A DNA stretch of 64,000 nt from Gammaproteobacteria bacterium (GCA_028293745.1 JAQGOF010000223.1:1-64000), one strand, 5' to 3'. Counted from the stretch's first letter, positions 42,570 through 51,007 are shown. The notes: generated by a model from the sequence alone, not told the origin. Numbers and translations: made by a program.

Positions 42570-44119
42570 TTCAACGCTGATGTGCCGATCGGGACCATGA
42601 GGGGTCCGAAGCTGGATTCCCGGATCAGTCTGTAGTTGGATGTGATCATCTCGTTGCAATATTCGGGCAGCAGTCGCTGGCGGGCTTTGGGTTTTGGATC
42701 GAGCTGCACCAGTGGAATCATGCCGCTACCGAAGACTGTTGCACAGGTGCCCGCCGGAATGATGCCGGTCTTCAGCCTTTGCCCGAAAAAGAAGAAATCG
42801 ACCATGAACTGGCTCTTCGCCCAATAGCACAGGCCGGGCAGCTCACAGGCGGCTCGGCCGTGACCTTGGGCGCGGATCACGTCGATGTCTTCGAGCGCCG
42901 CCTGCTCGAGCGCGCCCACATTCTCGATCTGCTCCAACTGGGGGCGCGCCAGGCTGGCTGCATAGGCTACGAGGCAGGCTGCCAATGCCACTGCTGCGGC
43001 CGGACCCCGCGCTGCCCGCAGGGTCCCTGTCTCCGCATGCAGGGTCGCATTGCCGTCTTGCCGCGATTCGCCTGCGGCGGGCCGATCCCAGAGTGCTTCC
43101 ACTGCCAATGCCGAGATTAAGCTTCCGGCGATCATCGCGTCAAAAAATGCGTTGGTGTCGACGCCCTCGCCACCCGACGCGGCGATTCCTATGACACCCG
43201 AGATGAGCAGATAGAGCGAAACGAACCCGACTCGCTCGTTGAAACGGCTCCTGACCAGCGTGATCAGCCAGAGCACGATCAGCGGGGCGAAGCATTTCAG
43301 CGCGCCAGCGGTTGTCGAGATCGCCTGGCGTCGCAGGTATTGACGCGGCGCGAGCAGGCTATCGTAGAACGGAGCGCCGTAGAGCCACCAGACCAATCCG
43401 GCAGACGCCGCAAGCACGAGGGTCGAGCACACCGCCCAGGTTGCGAATGCAGGCCTCGAACGCCACAGTAACCACAGAGTCGCGGCGAGCGGCAGCGGGA
43501 CCAACAAGTGCTTGGTCCAGCCTCCTGCCATCATCAGAATCGAGGCGGCGACGATGTGGCGCGTGCTGTTCGGCCATTCCAGGTGGACCAGCCGCCACAG
43601 GACGAGCAGCCCGCACATCATGATGGCGTGAGCGAGCCACTGCGGATCGTTCATCGCAACGTAGTCGCGCCCGTAGGTCACGGCATACGCGAGGAAGACG
43701 GCGGCTCCCAGCAGTCCGATTTTCACGGCTGAGCCGGTCAGGCGCAGCCATGAGTAGATGCTCCACGACACGCACAACAGGCTGAGCAGGGCGATCACCC
43801 TGCCTGCGAAAATGTTGTCTCCCGTGAGGCGGCCCACTCCGCCGACGATGTAGAACGACAGCGGCGGATAGTTGTTGGTGAGCAGAGAGGCTGCGGGCGG
43901 ATACAACTGTCCGCCATCGATTGCCCGCAAACCGAAGTAGGCGTTCCAACCCTCGTTCGGGTCGAGAGGTATGAAGCGCCCCAACATCAGCAATGGCTTC
44001 ACGAGTCCACAGAAGACCACGCCCGCCAGCAGCGCGAGCGCGCACCAGTACAGCGCTATGTTGAGGCCGGTCGCCTGTGTCCCTGGCCTGATTGCAGGGC
44101 TACTTTCTGTAGAAAGCAT
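42566..44119 (-). CDS. GT39-type membrane glycosyltransferase
   Basis: Polytopic inner-membrane protein of 517 aa with about eleven helices and a soluble C-terminal region. FIPLDPNEGWNAYF in the first periplasmic loop supplies the acidic pair expected of PMT/ArnT-like GT-C enzymes, and NNYPPLSFYIVGG follows at the usual distance. DYVAMNDPQWLAHAIM and GGWTKHLLVPLP are other conserved pieces of the family. It would transfer a sugar from a polyprenyl-phosphate donor in the periplasm. It overlaps the methyltransferase gene by 20 bases and the lipoprotein gene by 4, so the three are one unit. Confidence 0.8.
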   Translation of the reverse strand: MLSTESSPAIRPGTQATGLNIALYWCALALLAGVVFCGLVKPLLMLGRFIPLDPNEGWNAYFGLRAIDGGQLYPPAASLLTNNYPPLSFYIVGGVGRLTGDNIFAGRVIALLSLLCVSWSIYSWLRLTGSAVKIGLLGAAVFLAYAVTYGRDYVAMNDPQWLAHAIMMCGLLVLWRLVHLEWPNSTRHIVAASILMMAGGWTKHLLVPLPLAATLWLLWRSRPAFATWAVCSTLVLAASAGLVWWLYGAPFYDSLLAPRQYLRRQAISTTAGALKCFAPLIVLWLITLVRSRFNERVGFVSLYLLISGVIGIAASGGEGVDTNAFFDAMIAGSLISALAVEALWDRPAAGESRQDGNATLHAETGTLRAARGPAAAVALAACLVAYAASLARPQLEQIENVGALEQAALEDIDVIRAQGHGRAACELPGLCYWAKSQFMVDFFFFGQRLKTGIIPAGTCATVFGSGMIPLVQLDPKPKARQRLLPEYCNEMITSNYRLIRESSFGPLMVPIGTSALK

Positions 44120-44774
44120 AGGTATGGCGGTATGGTGTGTCAGTCACATAGCGCGAGGTGCGCAGGGCAGGGAAGGTGTACTGGCGGAAGCGGGCGAGAC
44201 TGGAAATCGTCTCGAGTGCAACCGGCGTACGCCGCGCAACATCGTCCCAACCGAAGAGGAAATGCCCGTCGTTTACGAGGCGCGAATGGCATTGCGCGAA
44301 GGCCGCCTCGCATTGATCGTGTCGATCCAACCCCCAGCCGAACACACCGTTGCAGATGATCAGATCGAAGTGGTTGGCAGGAAAATGCCGCTCGAGCTCT
44401 TCCAGGGGCGCGATGATGTGCTGCCGCGCTCCGTGGCGGGCCGCGGCCGGATCGGGCTCGATGGTCCAGAAATTTTTATGCGGAAAGAAACGCCGCTGAT
44501 AGTGGGCCGTGTACGTGCCGCAGCCCACGAACAGCATGGTCTTGATCGCGGGGTCCTGCGAATAGTGTGGAAATATGGCCTGTTCGAGGACGATGCGGTC
44601 AGTGGTATTGAGGGGCGTGGGCAGGCCCAGCCGCTTGCGCAGAACCCGGGCAGCGAAGCCGTGTTCCGTGAAAAACGGCACGAGCATTTTCCACTTTTCG
44701 CCCGGCGGCTCCCCGATCGCATCCTGATAGATGCGCGCCTCGATCCGGCGCCTCGCTCGCTCGACCCTCGTCAT
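44100..44774 (-). CDS. SAM-dependent methyltransferase
   Basis: Class I methyltransferase of 224 aa. SAM-binding motif I is TMLFVGCGTYTAHY near residue 80, with an acidic residue after the second strand (FWTIEPDP), then LIICNGVFGWGLD as motif IV. The N-terminal 70 residues are helical and basic. It probably methylates a sugar hydroxyl or carboxyl in the polysaccharide precursor; the target cannot be read. ATG at 44774 has CAGGAGCC upstream. It is the first gene of the leftward block that includes the GT39-type enzyme and the large lipoprotein. Confidence 0.84.
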   Translation of the reverse strand: MTRVERARRRIEARIYQDAIGEPPGEKWKMLVPFFTEHGFAARVLRKRLGLPTPLNTTDRIVLEQAIFPHYSQDPAIKTMLFVGCGTYTAHYQRRFFPHKNFWTIEPDPAAARHGARQHIIAPLEELERHFPANHFDLIICNGVFGWGLDRHDQCEAAFAQCHSRLVNDGHFLFGWDDVARRTPVALETISSLARFRQYTFPALRTSRYVTDTPYRHTYAFYRK

Positions 44775-44799
44775 ATCGGCTCCTGGGCATACTGTGCAG

Positions 44800-44820
44800 C
44801 CAGAACCAATGGGGTTCTGG
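44800..44820. promoter_or_regulatory. Inverted repeat CCAGAACC-N5-GGTTCTGG
   Basis: Perfect 8-base arms around AATGG in the 139-base divergent region, 26 bases before the methyltransferase start. It is probably an operator or a leader hairpin. A second dyad (GAACGAC...GTCGTTC, 44866-44892) lies closer to the other gene. Confidence 0.45.
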
Positions 44821-44848
44821 TGTCTTTAGGTGTCCGCGGCGCATACTT

Positions 44849-44864
44849 TGCCTGACACGGGCCA
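44849..44864 (-). promoter_or_regulatory. Weak sigma-54-like element
   Basis: On the minus strand TGGCCCGTGTCAGGCA keeps GG and GC ten bases apart and TGGC at -24, but deviates at -12 (AGGC for TTGC). It faces the methyltransferase gene 75 bases away. It is listed because a sigma-54 activator is encoded in the window. Confidence 0.3.
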
Positions 44865-44913
44865 GAACGACCATTAAAGCAAAAGTCGTTCGGCGCAAAC
44901 AACCGGACGATAT

Positions 44914-46659
44914 GTGAAGACAGTTGACGGCGGCCGCGAGTCGCAGCTTCGTTTCGGAATACTCTGTGACGGAAAGCAGTTGCAACTCTGGCAGCTCGAG
45001 TGCCTGCAGCAGTTGCGCGCGCTGCCGGCTGTAGTGCCCACAGTGTTGCTCGTCAGACAGCCTGCCGCCACGGCGGCGCCGGCCGGTGCACTGTTTCGCT
45101 ACCTGAGCAGGCTCGAGCCAGGCAGCCCGGCATGCACTGCCGAGCTTCCGCAGGCTTTGGCGAGTTTGCCTGTCATTGACATACAGGCGAGGAGCGGCGC
45201 GCGCGGTGGGATGGAGCCGCAGTCCGCCGCCGCAGCTCGTGCGTGTCAGTTGCATTTCATATTGAGCTTCGACGCGGCTCCCGCTCATGCGCTCATCGAG
45301 CTCGCAACCTATGGAGTGTGGGTGTTCGAGTTCGGTGACTGGCAACACTTGCGCGGCTCACCGCCCGGATTCTGGGAGGTCTACCGCAACGCGAAGGTGT
45401 CGGGAGCGATGCTCGCCCGGTTGACACCGGATCACGATGTGGCGATTCCCCTGCGCCGCGGAAATCTGCGCACCAGTCAATTCTCGTACCAACAGAACCG
45501 TGATCAGTTGCTGCGACGGTTTACACATTGGCCGGCGCAGGTATGCAGAGAAATACTGCACGCCGATGGCGCGTGCCTCGAAGCCGCGCCGGTCCGCGGC
45601 AGTGAAGCGATCAATACGATCCCCTGCAACGCGGGCGTCATGCGTTTCGCGTGCAGGATGATGTGGTACATCGTCACACGCGGCGTACGCTCGTGGCTCG
45701 AGCAGGACCATTGGAACATCGGCATCATCGAGCAGCCCATCGAGGACTTCGTCAATCCCGGGCGCGAGCGACGGCCCGTCAGGTGGCTGCCGGCACCTGG
45801 AAAGGGCCGGTTCGTCGCCGACCCGTTCGGGCTCGTTCGCGACGGCAAGCTCACTATCTTCTGCGAGTACCTCGATTACCGCGATGGAATCGGTACGATC
45901 GCTGCGATCCAACCTTTCGAGTCGCCACCCCAGGCGTCCGCGCCGCGCATACCGGTGACAATCGGACCCAACCCGCCGGTGCATCTTTCGTATCCAGCGG
46001 TGTTCGAGCACCAGGGGAAGATACTGTGCATTCCCGAAACCCAGGGTGCGCGGGAAGTTGCCCTATACGTCATGGAGCGATTTCCTGACAGGTGGAGCAA
46101 GCTTGCTACATTGATCGAGGACGCCGCCATCGTCGATGCGACGTTGTTTCGTCATGGCGGCCTGTGGTGGCTCGCCGGCGCGTCCGACCCGCAAGCAGCG
46201 CAGGCGGGCGCCGATCTGCACCTGTGGTACGCCAACGAAATCACCGGGCCGTGGAGCTCTCATCCTGACAACCCGGTGAAGACCGACGTGTGCTCCGCGC
46301 GGCCGGCGGGTACACCCTTTGTCTCAGACGGGGTCCTCTATCGCCCGGCGCAGGATTCCTCGCACACATACGGATCACGAGTAGTGATCAATCGTGTGCT
46401 GACTCTGACTACAACTGCGTTTCGCGAAGAGCCGGCTGCGTTCGTCGAGCCGGATGTCAACGGGCCGTACCCGGATGGCCTGCATACTCTGTCCGCGGTA
46501 GGCGGAATGACGTTGATCGACGGCAAACGCCTGCAACTCGCGCCCGCGGAATTTCGCCGGGTGATCGGTCGAATGTTGCTACGCAGGCTGCGCAAGCTGG
46601 CCTATCGATTGCTGCCGGGGCCGCGCCCATCCAACAGCGAGCGGCATAACTCGGCGTAA
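44914..46659 (+). CDS. GINT1-like protein: formyltransferase-like plus beta-propeller
   Basis: Protein of 581 aa, GTG start, in two parts. The N-terminal third (about 10-200; RFGILCDGKQLQLWQLECLQQL, FILSFDAAPAHALIEL, GVWVFEFGDWQHLRGSPPGFWEVY in pieces) resembles a formyltransferase fold of the kind seen in sugar N-formyltransferases. The rest (about 275-560) is a five-bladed propeller like that of plant glucosamine inositolphosphorylceramide transferase: GRFVADPFGLVRDGK, FCEYLDYRDGIGT, HLSYPAVFEHQGKILCIPE, DATLFRHGGLWWLAG, LHLWYANEITGPWSSHPDNP. Bacterial members lie in polysaccharide loci and probably act on amino sugars; the reaction is not proved. Its last 58 bases overlap the convergent GT4 gene. 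Confidence 0.75.
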   Translation: MKTVDGGRESQLRFGILCDGKQLQLWQLECLQQLRALPAVVPTVLLVRQPAATAAPAGALFRYLSRLEPGSPACTAELPQALASLPVIDIQARSGARGGMEPQSAAAARACQLHFILSFDAAPAHALIELATYGVWVFEFGDWQHLRGSPPGFWEVYRNAKVSGAMLARLTPDHDVAIPLRRGNLRTSQFSYQQNRDQLLRRFTHWPAQVCREILHADGACLEAAPVRGSEAINTIPCNAGVMRFACRMMWYIVTRGVRSWLEQDHWNIGIIEQPIEDFVNPGRERRPVRWLPAPGKGRFVADPFGLVRDGKLTIFCEYLDYRDGIGTIAAIQPFESPPQASAPRIPVTIGPNPPVHLSYPAVFEHQGKILCIPETQGAREVALYVMERFPDRWSKLATLIEDAAIVDATLFRHGGLWWLAGASDPQAAQAGADLHLWYANEITGPWSSHPDNPVKTDVCSARPAGTPFVSDGVLYRPAQDSSHTYGSRVVINRVLTLTTTAFREEPAAFVEPDVNGPYPDGLHTLSAVGGMTLIDGKRLQLAPAEFRRVIGRMLLRRLRKLAYRLLPGPRPSNSERHNSA

Positions 46660-47870
46660 CGGGTGGCGATGAGGTCGAGGTCGTATTGCGACACCGCCTC
46701 GCGCGCCGCAGCGCCGATCGCGGGCCACTGGTCGCGCACCTTCAGTGCCGCCTCGAAGACGTCGATGACTGCCTGGGTGTCCAGCGGTGGAAACAGGAAG
46801 CCATTGCGGCCTTGTTGAATCAACTGGGGCGCGGCCCCCACGGAGGTCGCCAGGACCGTCAGAGCGCAGCCCATCGCCTCCGCGAGGGCGAGGCTGAAGC
46901 CTTCGTATTCCGTCGGAAAGACCCACAGATCGGCCGCCTGCAGATACTCCACCACCGCTTCTGTCTCCGGGAAGAACGCGATGTCACGCTCCAGCCCCAA
47001 TTGTTTCACCCGCTCCTTCACCTGGGCTTCGCAATCGTCGAACGAGCGATTGCCGGATCCCACCAGGACCAGGTAGAGCTCGGGATGATTCGCAAACAGG
47101 GTCGGCCAGGCCTCGATCAGCAGCGGAACGCCTTTGGCTCGCGCCATCCTTCCCGCGTACAACACGATGGGCCGCCCATCGTCAGGCAGGGACAGCCGGG
47201 CACGAAGGGCACTTCGCTCGGCCGCCGTCACCGGCCGGAACTTTCGCAGGCTGACACCGTTTGGCAACGGGACAATCTTCGCAGGTGCAACGCCACGTTT
47301 GAGAAGCTCCGCGTTGATTTGCGCCGAGATCGCTATCACCGCGTGGGCGTTACGCAGCGCGCGGTTACGTGCGCTCTCGAGCAGGCTGAACAGAAAGCGC
47401 CCACGGCGCGAGCCCATGGTGCGCATGCTCTCCGTCGAGATGGTTTCATGCAGCTCGAAGTAGGATTCCACCCGCAGTACACACTTCTTGCGCAGCAGCG
47501 CGCATAGCGGGATCACCACCAGGGGCATGATTTTCGCGCCCGATACCACCACGACGTCGTAGCGCGCTGCATCCTTGATCAGCATCCAGGCCAGGCGGAC
47601 CATGAAGCCCAGCACCGGCAGGATCGCTCCGAAGCCCTTGCCTTTGAGCATGCCGGGCGGATTGATTCTGCGGACGGCGACACCCTGGATGTTCTCGCGC
47701 GCAGGGCTCGCCGGGAGGGTCTGCCGCGTGATGACCTGGACCTGGAGGCCGCGTGCGTACAGTCCCTGGGCAAGGTACGAAGCGATCAACTCCTGGCCGC
47801 CGACCAGCGGTGGGAAAAACGCCTCGGTAAGCCAGTACACCACCGGCGCGCGGCGTGTTGAATCCTGCAT
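46602..47870 (-). CDS. GT4 glycosyltransferase
   Basis: Family 4 glycosyltransferase of 422 aa. YWLTEAFFPPLVGGQELIASYLA is the glycine-rich start, a hydrophobic patch (VLGFMVRLAWMLIK, VVIPLCALL) suggests membrane contact, then LRVESYFELHETIS. The donor half has VLYAGRMARAKGVPLLIEAW, LVLVGSGNRS and PTEYEGFSLALAEAMGCALTV with the E-x7-E glutamates. Its C-terminal codons overlap the convergent GINT1-like gene by 58 bases, so any change there affects both. Start is ATG at 47870, 76 bases from the divergent GT4 gene. Confidence 0.9.
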   Translation of the reverse strand: MQDSTRRAPVVYWLTEAFFPPLVGGQELIASYLAQGLYARGLQVQVITRQTLPASPARENIQGVAVRRINPPGMLKGKGFGAILPVLGFMVRLAWMLIKDAARYDVVVVSGAKIMPLVVIPLCALLRKKCVLRVESYFELHETISTESMRTMGSRRGRFLFSLLESARNRALRNAHAVIAISAQINAELLKRGVAPAKIVPLPNGVSLRKFRPVTAAERSALRARLSLPDDGRPIVLYAGRMARAKGVPLLIEAWPTLFANHPELYLVLVGSGNRSFDDCEAQVKERVKQLGLERDIAFFPETEAVVEYLQAADLWVFPTEYEGFSLALAEAMGCALTVLATSVGAAPQLIQQGRNGFLFPPLDTQAVIDVFEAALKVRDQWPAIGAAAREAVSQYDLDLIATRYAELCRSLLDGRGPGSNR

Positions 47871-47932
47871 GAGTCAGATGAAAGCGGGTGGTTTTGTTGG
47901 TAACGAGCGCTGTTGCCGGCAGCGAATCAATC

Positions 47933-47938
47933 TATAAT
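47933..47938 (+). promoter_or_regulatory. -10 box TATAAT giving a leaderless transcript
   Basis: A perfect TATAAT ends only eight bases before the ATG at 47947. With usual spacing transcription would begin at about 47945, leaving a leader of about two bases and no ribosome binding site. The -35 side is weak (TTGCCG, 14 bases upstream). Confidence 0.5.
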
Positions 47939-47946
47939 GCCACACC

Positions 47947-49074
47947 ATGAACATCGGCATCATGCTCCGGAGCCTGAGTGACGTCGGCGGACCGGGCGAA
48001 TACAGCCGCAGCCTGGTGAGTGCGCTGCTGCGGATTGACCGAGTCAACGAGTATTACCTGTTTCTGCCCAATGCCGCCCTGGCCGGGCGCTACCGGGAGT
48101 TCCCGAACGCCCATCCGGTTGTGTTGACGACCCGCTCGAAACTCCTCTTCGACCAGGTAGCGATTCCGCGCGCCGTTCGCAAGTACGGCTGTGACGTAGT
48201 CATCAATCTCAAACACTCGGTGCCGCTGTTCACGGGCGCGCCGGCGATCCTGGTGATGCATGGCGCCGACTGGCTCGCGTTTCCCCAGAACTACTACCTG
48301 TTCGACAGGCTGTATCACAAGGTGTCGCTGCCGCTGTTTTGCCGCAAGGCCGCCAGGATCATCTCGGTGTCACACGATGCCACGCGGATTGCCGTGGACC
48401 GGCTGAATTTGCCGCCCTCGAAAGTCGCTACCGTCTATCACGGCTTTCGAACCGACTTCAAGCGTGTCGAGGATCCGGAGCGCCTGGCGCGTGCGCGTGC
48501 GCGGTACAAGCTTCCCGAACGATTCATCCTGTATGTCGGGCGCATCTATCCGATGAAGAACGTTCGCGGGCTCGTCGAAGCGTTCGCGAAGTTGCGCGAC
48601 CGCATTCCGCACAGTCTCGTCATCTGCGGCATCAAGCACTACAAGACGGAGCCGGACTTCGCTGCAATCGACCAGCACTCGCTGCACGACCGCGTGATTC
48701 CTACGGGCTTCGTCGAGGAGGAAGATCTTCCTGCTCTGTACAGCATGGCCGACGCCTTCGTGTTGCCTTCGCTGTATGAAGGATTTGGTATTCCCCTGTT
48801 GGAAGCCATGGCGTGCGGCTGCCCCATCGTCACGTCGACGCAGGGGTCCTGCCCCGAAGTGGTGGATGGCGCCGGCGTGCTGGTCAATCCGCGCGATTCG
48901 GCGGATATCGCTGAAGGCATATACAAAGTTGTCACCGATCGCGAGATCGCTGCCGGGTTGGTAGCCAAGGGTTATCAGCGGGTCGCGCAGTTCAGCTGGG
49001 AGAAGTGTGCGGGCGAGACATTGGATGTCATTGCCTCCGTTGCGCGGACGGGTCACGCGGCCCGTGCCTCATGA
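47947..49074 (+). CDS. GT4 glycosyltransferase
   Basis: Family 4 glycosyltransferase of 375 aa. IGIMLRSLSDVGGPGEYSRSLV is the opening with a GGPGEY loop, then HGADWLAFPQNY and ISVSHDATRIAVDRL. The donor half has FILYVGRIYPMKNVRGLVEAF, YSMADAFVLPSLYEGFGIPLLEAMACGCPIV with E-x7-E, and TSTQGSCPEVVDGAGVLVNP. These pieces are close to the mannosyl/rhamnosyl transferases of capsule loci (MtfB-like). A TATAAT just before the ATG suggests a leaderless mRNA. The stop overlaps the convergent PIG-L gene by 6 bases. Confidence 0.9.
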   Translation: MNIGIMLRSLSDVGGPGEYSRSLVSALLRIDRVNEYYLFLPNAALAGRYREFPNAHPVVLTTRSKLLFDQVAIPRAVRKYGCDVVINLKHSVPLFTGAPAILVMHGADWLAFPQNYYLFDRLYHKVSLPLFCRKAARIISVSHDATRIAVDRLNLPPSKVATVYHGFRTDFKRVEDPERLARARARYKLPERFILYVGRIYPMKNVRGLVEAFAKLRDRIPHSLVICGIKHYKTEPDFAAIDQHSLHDRVIPTGFVEEEDLPALYSMADAFVLPSLYEGFGIPLLEAMACGCPIVTSTQGSCPEVVDGAGVLVNPRDSADIAEGIYKVVTDREIAAGLVAKGYQRVAQFSWEKCAGETLDVIASVARTGHAARAS

Positions 49075-49815
49075 CAGCCAGGCCACGGCTTCACCGCCCC
49101 GTGCAGCCTCATGCCACAGCAGATACCGCAGTCGGAAAAAGCCGATTCCAGACTCTCCCAACCCGAGATGCCGAAGCTGGGAGCGGTAGGCGCGCACTGC
49201 CTCGAGCTTGGTCCGGCGGTGCGCGCGGCTGGCATTTACGCGTGTCCAGACGAGCGGCTTGTCGGCCACTGCCTGAAGCGCACGTACGGGCGCCGGGCCC
49301 GGAGGTTTGCTGCGGTGGTCGAATGAGTAAGGCTGCTCGGCGTACAGGCCGATGGCCCCGCAGCTCAAGCCGCGGGTCAGCAGCAGCTGAGTGAGCTCTG
49401 CGTGGTCGGGATGCTCGAGCGGGTAGCCGGGCAGCAGAACCAGGTCCGCGCCGCGGGTCGCGGAGTCCACTGCCGACCAGATTTCATCGTTGCTGGCCCC
49501 GCGTTGGTAAGGCTCGGCGCCAAAACTCATCCAGTGCGGCTCGGCACCGAGAGCCAGGCAGGCCTGGCGGTCCTCGGCGCGGCGCGAGTCCGCAGCCTGT
49601 CCTTCGGTCTGGTAACCGCAAGAGGTGTCCCAGGGACCCGCAGGCTCGCTGGAAGCGGGTTTGTAAGCGAACACAGTCAGCACTTCGATCCGGGTGCCCG
49701 ACTGCACGGCTTTCGCAATGGTCGCGCCCAGCGACATGACTGCATCGTCCAGGTGGGGGGATACGATGACGACGCGGCCAGCAAAGCGTGGATCCGAACC
49801 ATTGCTCGTCTTCAA
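49069..49815 (-). CDS. PIG-L/LmbE N-acetyl-sugar deacetylase
   Basis: Zinc-dependent deacetylase of 248 aa from the TTG at 49815, which has GGGAG eight bases upstream; an earlier TTG at 49851 is less likely. The metal site is complete: SPHLDDAVMSLGAT (His21, Asp23, Asp24) and YPLEHPDHAEL with the ligand His. The family removes acetyl from N-acetylglucosamine-like groups, so it may create free amino groups on precursor sugars for N-acylation or other steps. It is the intact paralogue of the altered protein at 37653, with which it shares layout throughout, including the C-terminal RLRYLLWHEAARGGEAVAW. Confidence 0.9.
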   Translation of the reverse strand: MKTSNGSDPRFAGRVVIVSPHLDDAVMSLGATIAKAVQSGTRIEVLTVFAYKPASSEPAGPWDTSCGYQTEGQAADSRRAEDRQACLALGAEPHWMSFGAEPYQRGASNDEIWSAVDSATRGADLVLLPGYPLEHPDHAELTQLLLTRGLSCGAIGLYAEQPYSFDHRSKPPGPAPVRALQAVADKPLVWTRVNASRAHRRTKLEAVRAYRSQLRHLGLGESGIGFFRLRYLLWHEAARGGEAVAWLS

Positions 49816-49985
49816 TACAGGTCTCCCTTCAAAGCGGTCTGCTGTGGCCAAGTCTGCCGAAATTGGCAGCTTAGCTGCGCCGCAGCAATAGGCGTGCCCG
49901 CAACTGCAATCCTGACGCTGATCAGCGACATCCGACCACGTTAGCGCTGTCCCTGCGGAACAGCCCGGGGGTCAATGAGCGCGGC
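49816..49985. promoter_or_regulatory. Intergenic region with several inverted repeats
   Basis: These 170 bases lie between two leftward genes. Dyads: CTGCCGAAATTGGCAG (49854-49869), GCAGCTTAGCTGC (49866-49878), CGCTGATCAGCG (49916-49927) and a bulged hairpin GCTGTCC...GGAACAGC (49946-49964). The last may end the PhyH transcript; the others could be operators for the PIG-L gene. No coding sequence seen. Confidence 0.4.
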
Positions 49986-50795
49986 TTACGTCTGAGGATC
50001 GGGCCGAAACCGGGAGCGAAGTCTTGCAGCCAGGACTTTCGGATGCAGGCGCAACCTGACCCAGCCATAGGCGCCGAAGTGCAGGATCCACACCTTGCGG
50101 TAACCGTCGGACTGGTTGGCGCCCGTGTAGTGGAGGGTCAGGGGGTGGTGAATCGTGGCACCGCCGACGGGCAGCGGACAGGCGATCGCCGTTGAGTCAT
50201 CGACGGTGTCCGCGGCAATTGTCGCACCTTTGTTGCCTGCAACGGGTCCGTTGAACCTGCGGCTGGCGACATGGTGAGGCAGCAGCCCGGTGCGATTTGA
50301 ACCGGGAATGAACCACATGCATCCGTTCTGGACCGTCACCGGCTGCAGCGGAATCCAGAAATGGATCGACCGCAACGGAATCGGCCCGGCCGAATACGCC
50401 TCATCCTGATGCCAGGCGGTGGGTGTCTTGTTGTGCGGCGGCTTGAAGATACAGTGATCGAACTGGTATCCCACAGGAACGCCGAGCAGCTTGCGTGCAA
50501 CTTCCCGGCAGCGCTTGTAGGTCAGCGTCTGACGCAGTCGCGGCTCGAGGATGACTGCCTCGTTGACTTCCGGGGAGCGCGGTGGAACGCCCGGCTGGCG
50601 GGGTCCGGCAAGATCCACCGCCCGTTCCCCCAGCGAGTCGAACCTCTCGAACAATGGGTCGAGCAGGGAGCGGATCCGCTCAATGTCCTCAGCGGTGGTG
50701 AGCGAGTCGATCGCCAGGAATCCGTCGCGATTGAAAGCCTCGCTGGATACGGTGGACAGCGCCCGATCGGGGGAAGCTGTCAGTGTCACGGTCAT
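49986..50795 (-). CDS. PhyH-family Fe(II)/2-oxoglutarate dioxygenase
   Basis: Phytanoyl-CoA dioxygenase-like protein of 269 aa. The iron site is visible as TAWHQDEAY (His-x-Asp) and, further on, IHHPLTLHYTGAN with the distal histidine; an arginine for 2-oxoglutarate is expected about ten residues later (DGYRKVWILHF). Members hydroxylate lipids, amino acids and natural products. In this locus the substrate could be an acyl chain or amino acid unit of the NRPS-PKS product, or a sugar substituent; nothing in the sequence decides this. ATG at 50795; the neighbour upstream is divergent. Confidence 0.87.
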   Translation of the reverse strand: MTVTLTASPDRALSTVSSEAFNRDGFLAIDSLTTAEDIERIRSLLDPLFERFDSLGERAVDLAGPRQPGVPPRSPEVNEAVILEPRLRQTLTYKRCREVARKLLGVPVGYQFDHCIFKPPHNKTPTAWHQDEAYSAGPIPLRSIHFWIPLQPVTVQNGCMWFIPGSNRTGLLPHHVASRRFNGPVAGNKGATIAADTVDDSTAIACPLPVGGATIHHPLTLHYTGANQSDGYRKVWILHFGAYGWVRLRLHPKVLAARLRSRFRPDPQT

Positions 50796-51007
50796 AAGCA
50801 GGTTGTCCCCGTAGCTGCATGGTGCTTGCAGTGAGGCTGATGCGTCGTGCCGGCAGCGCCCAACAGCACCTTAGTTGTCGCCATATTGTAACACGTGTGG
50901 GGTTCGATTTTGCTATCCCGCTCTCGCTTTGGTTGCCGCTCGTTTCCTGGCGGCGGCCGTGCATACCCGTGACATAATGACGCACGGCAAACTGCAAAGA
51001 TCCGCTG
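50796..51007. promoter_or_regulatory. Divergent intergenic region, PhyH / GDSL hydrolase
   Basis: 212 bases with no gene. CATAAT at 50973-50978 is a possible -10 box for the rightward hydrolase gene. TGGCGGCGGCCGTGCA (50948-50963) has sigma-54-like spacing but is so G+C-rich that chance is likely. Leftward promoter not recognised. Confidence 0.3.

Noticed and set aside
50948-50963. Sigma-54-like TGGCGGCGGCCGTGCA upstream of the GDSL esterase gene
   Set aside because: Spacing is right but the -24 box beyond TGGC does not match and the sequence is nearly all G and C, so a chance match is likely.
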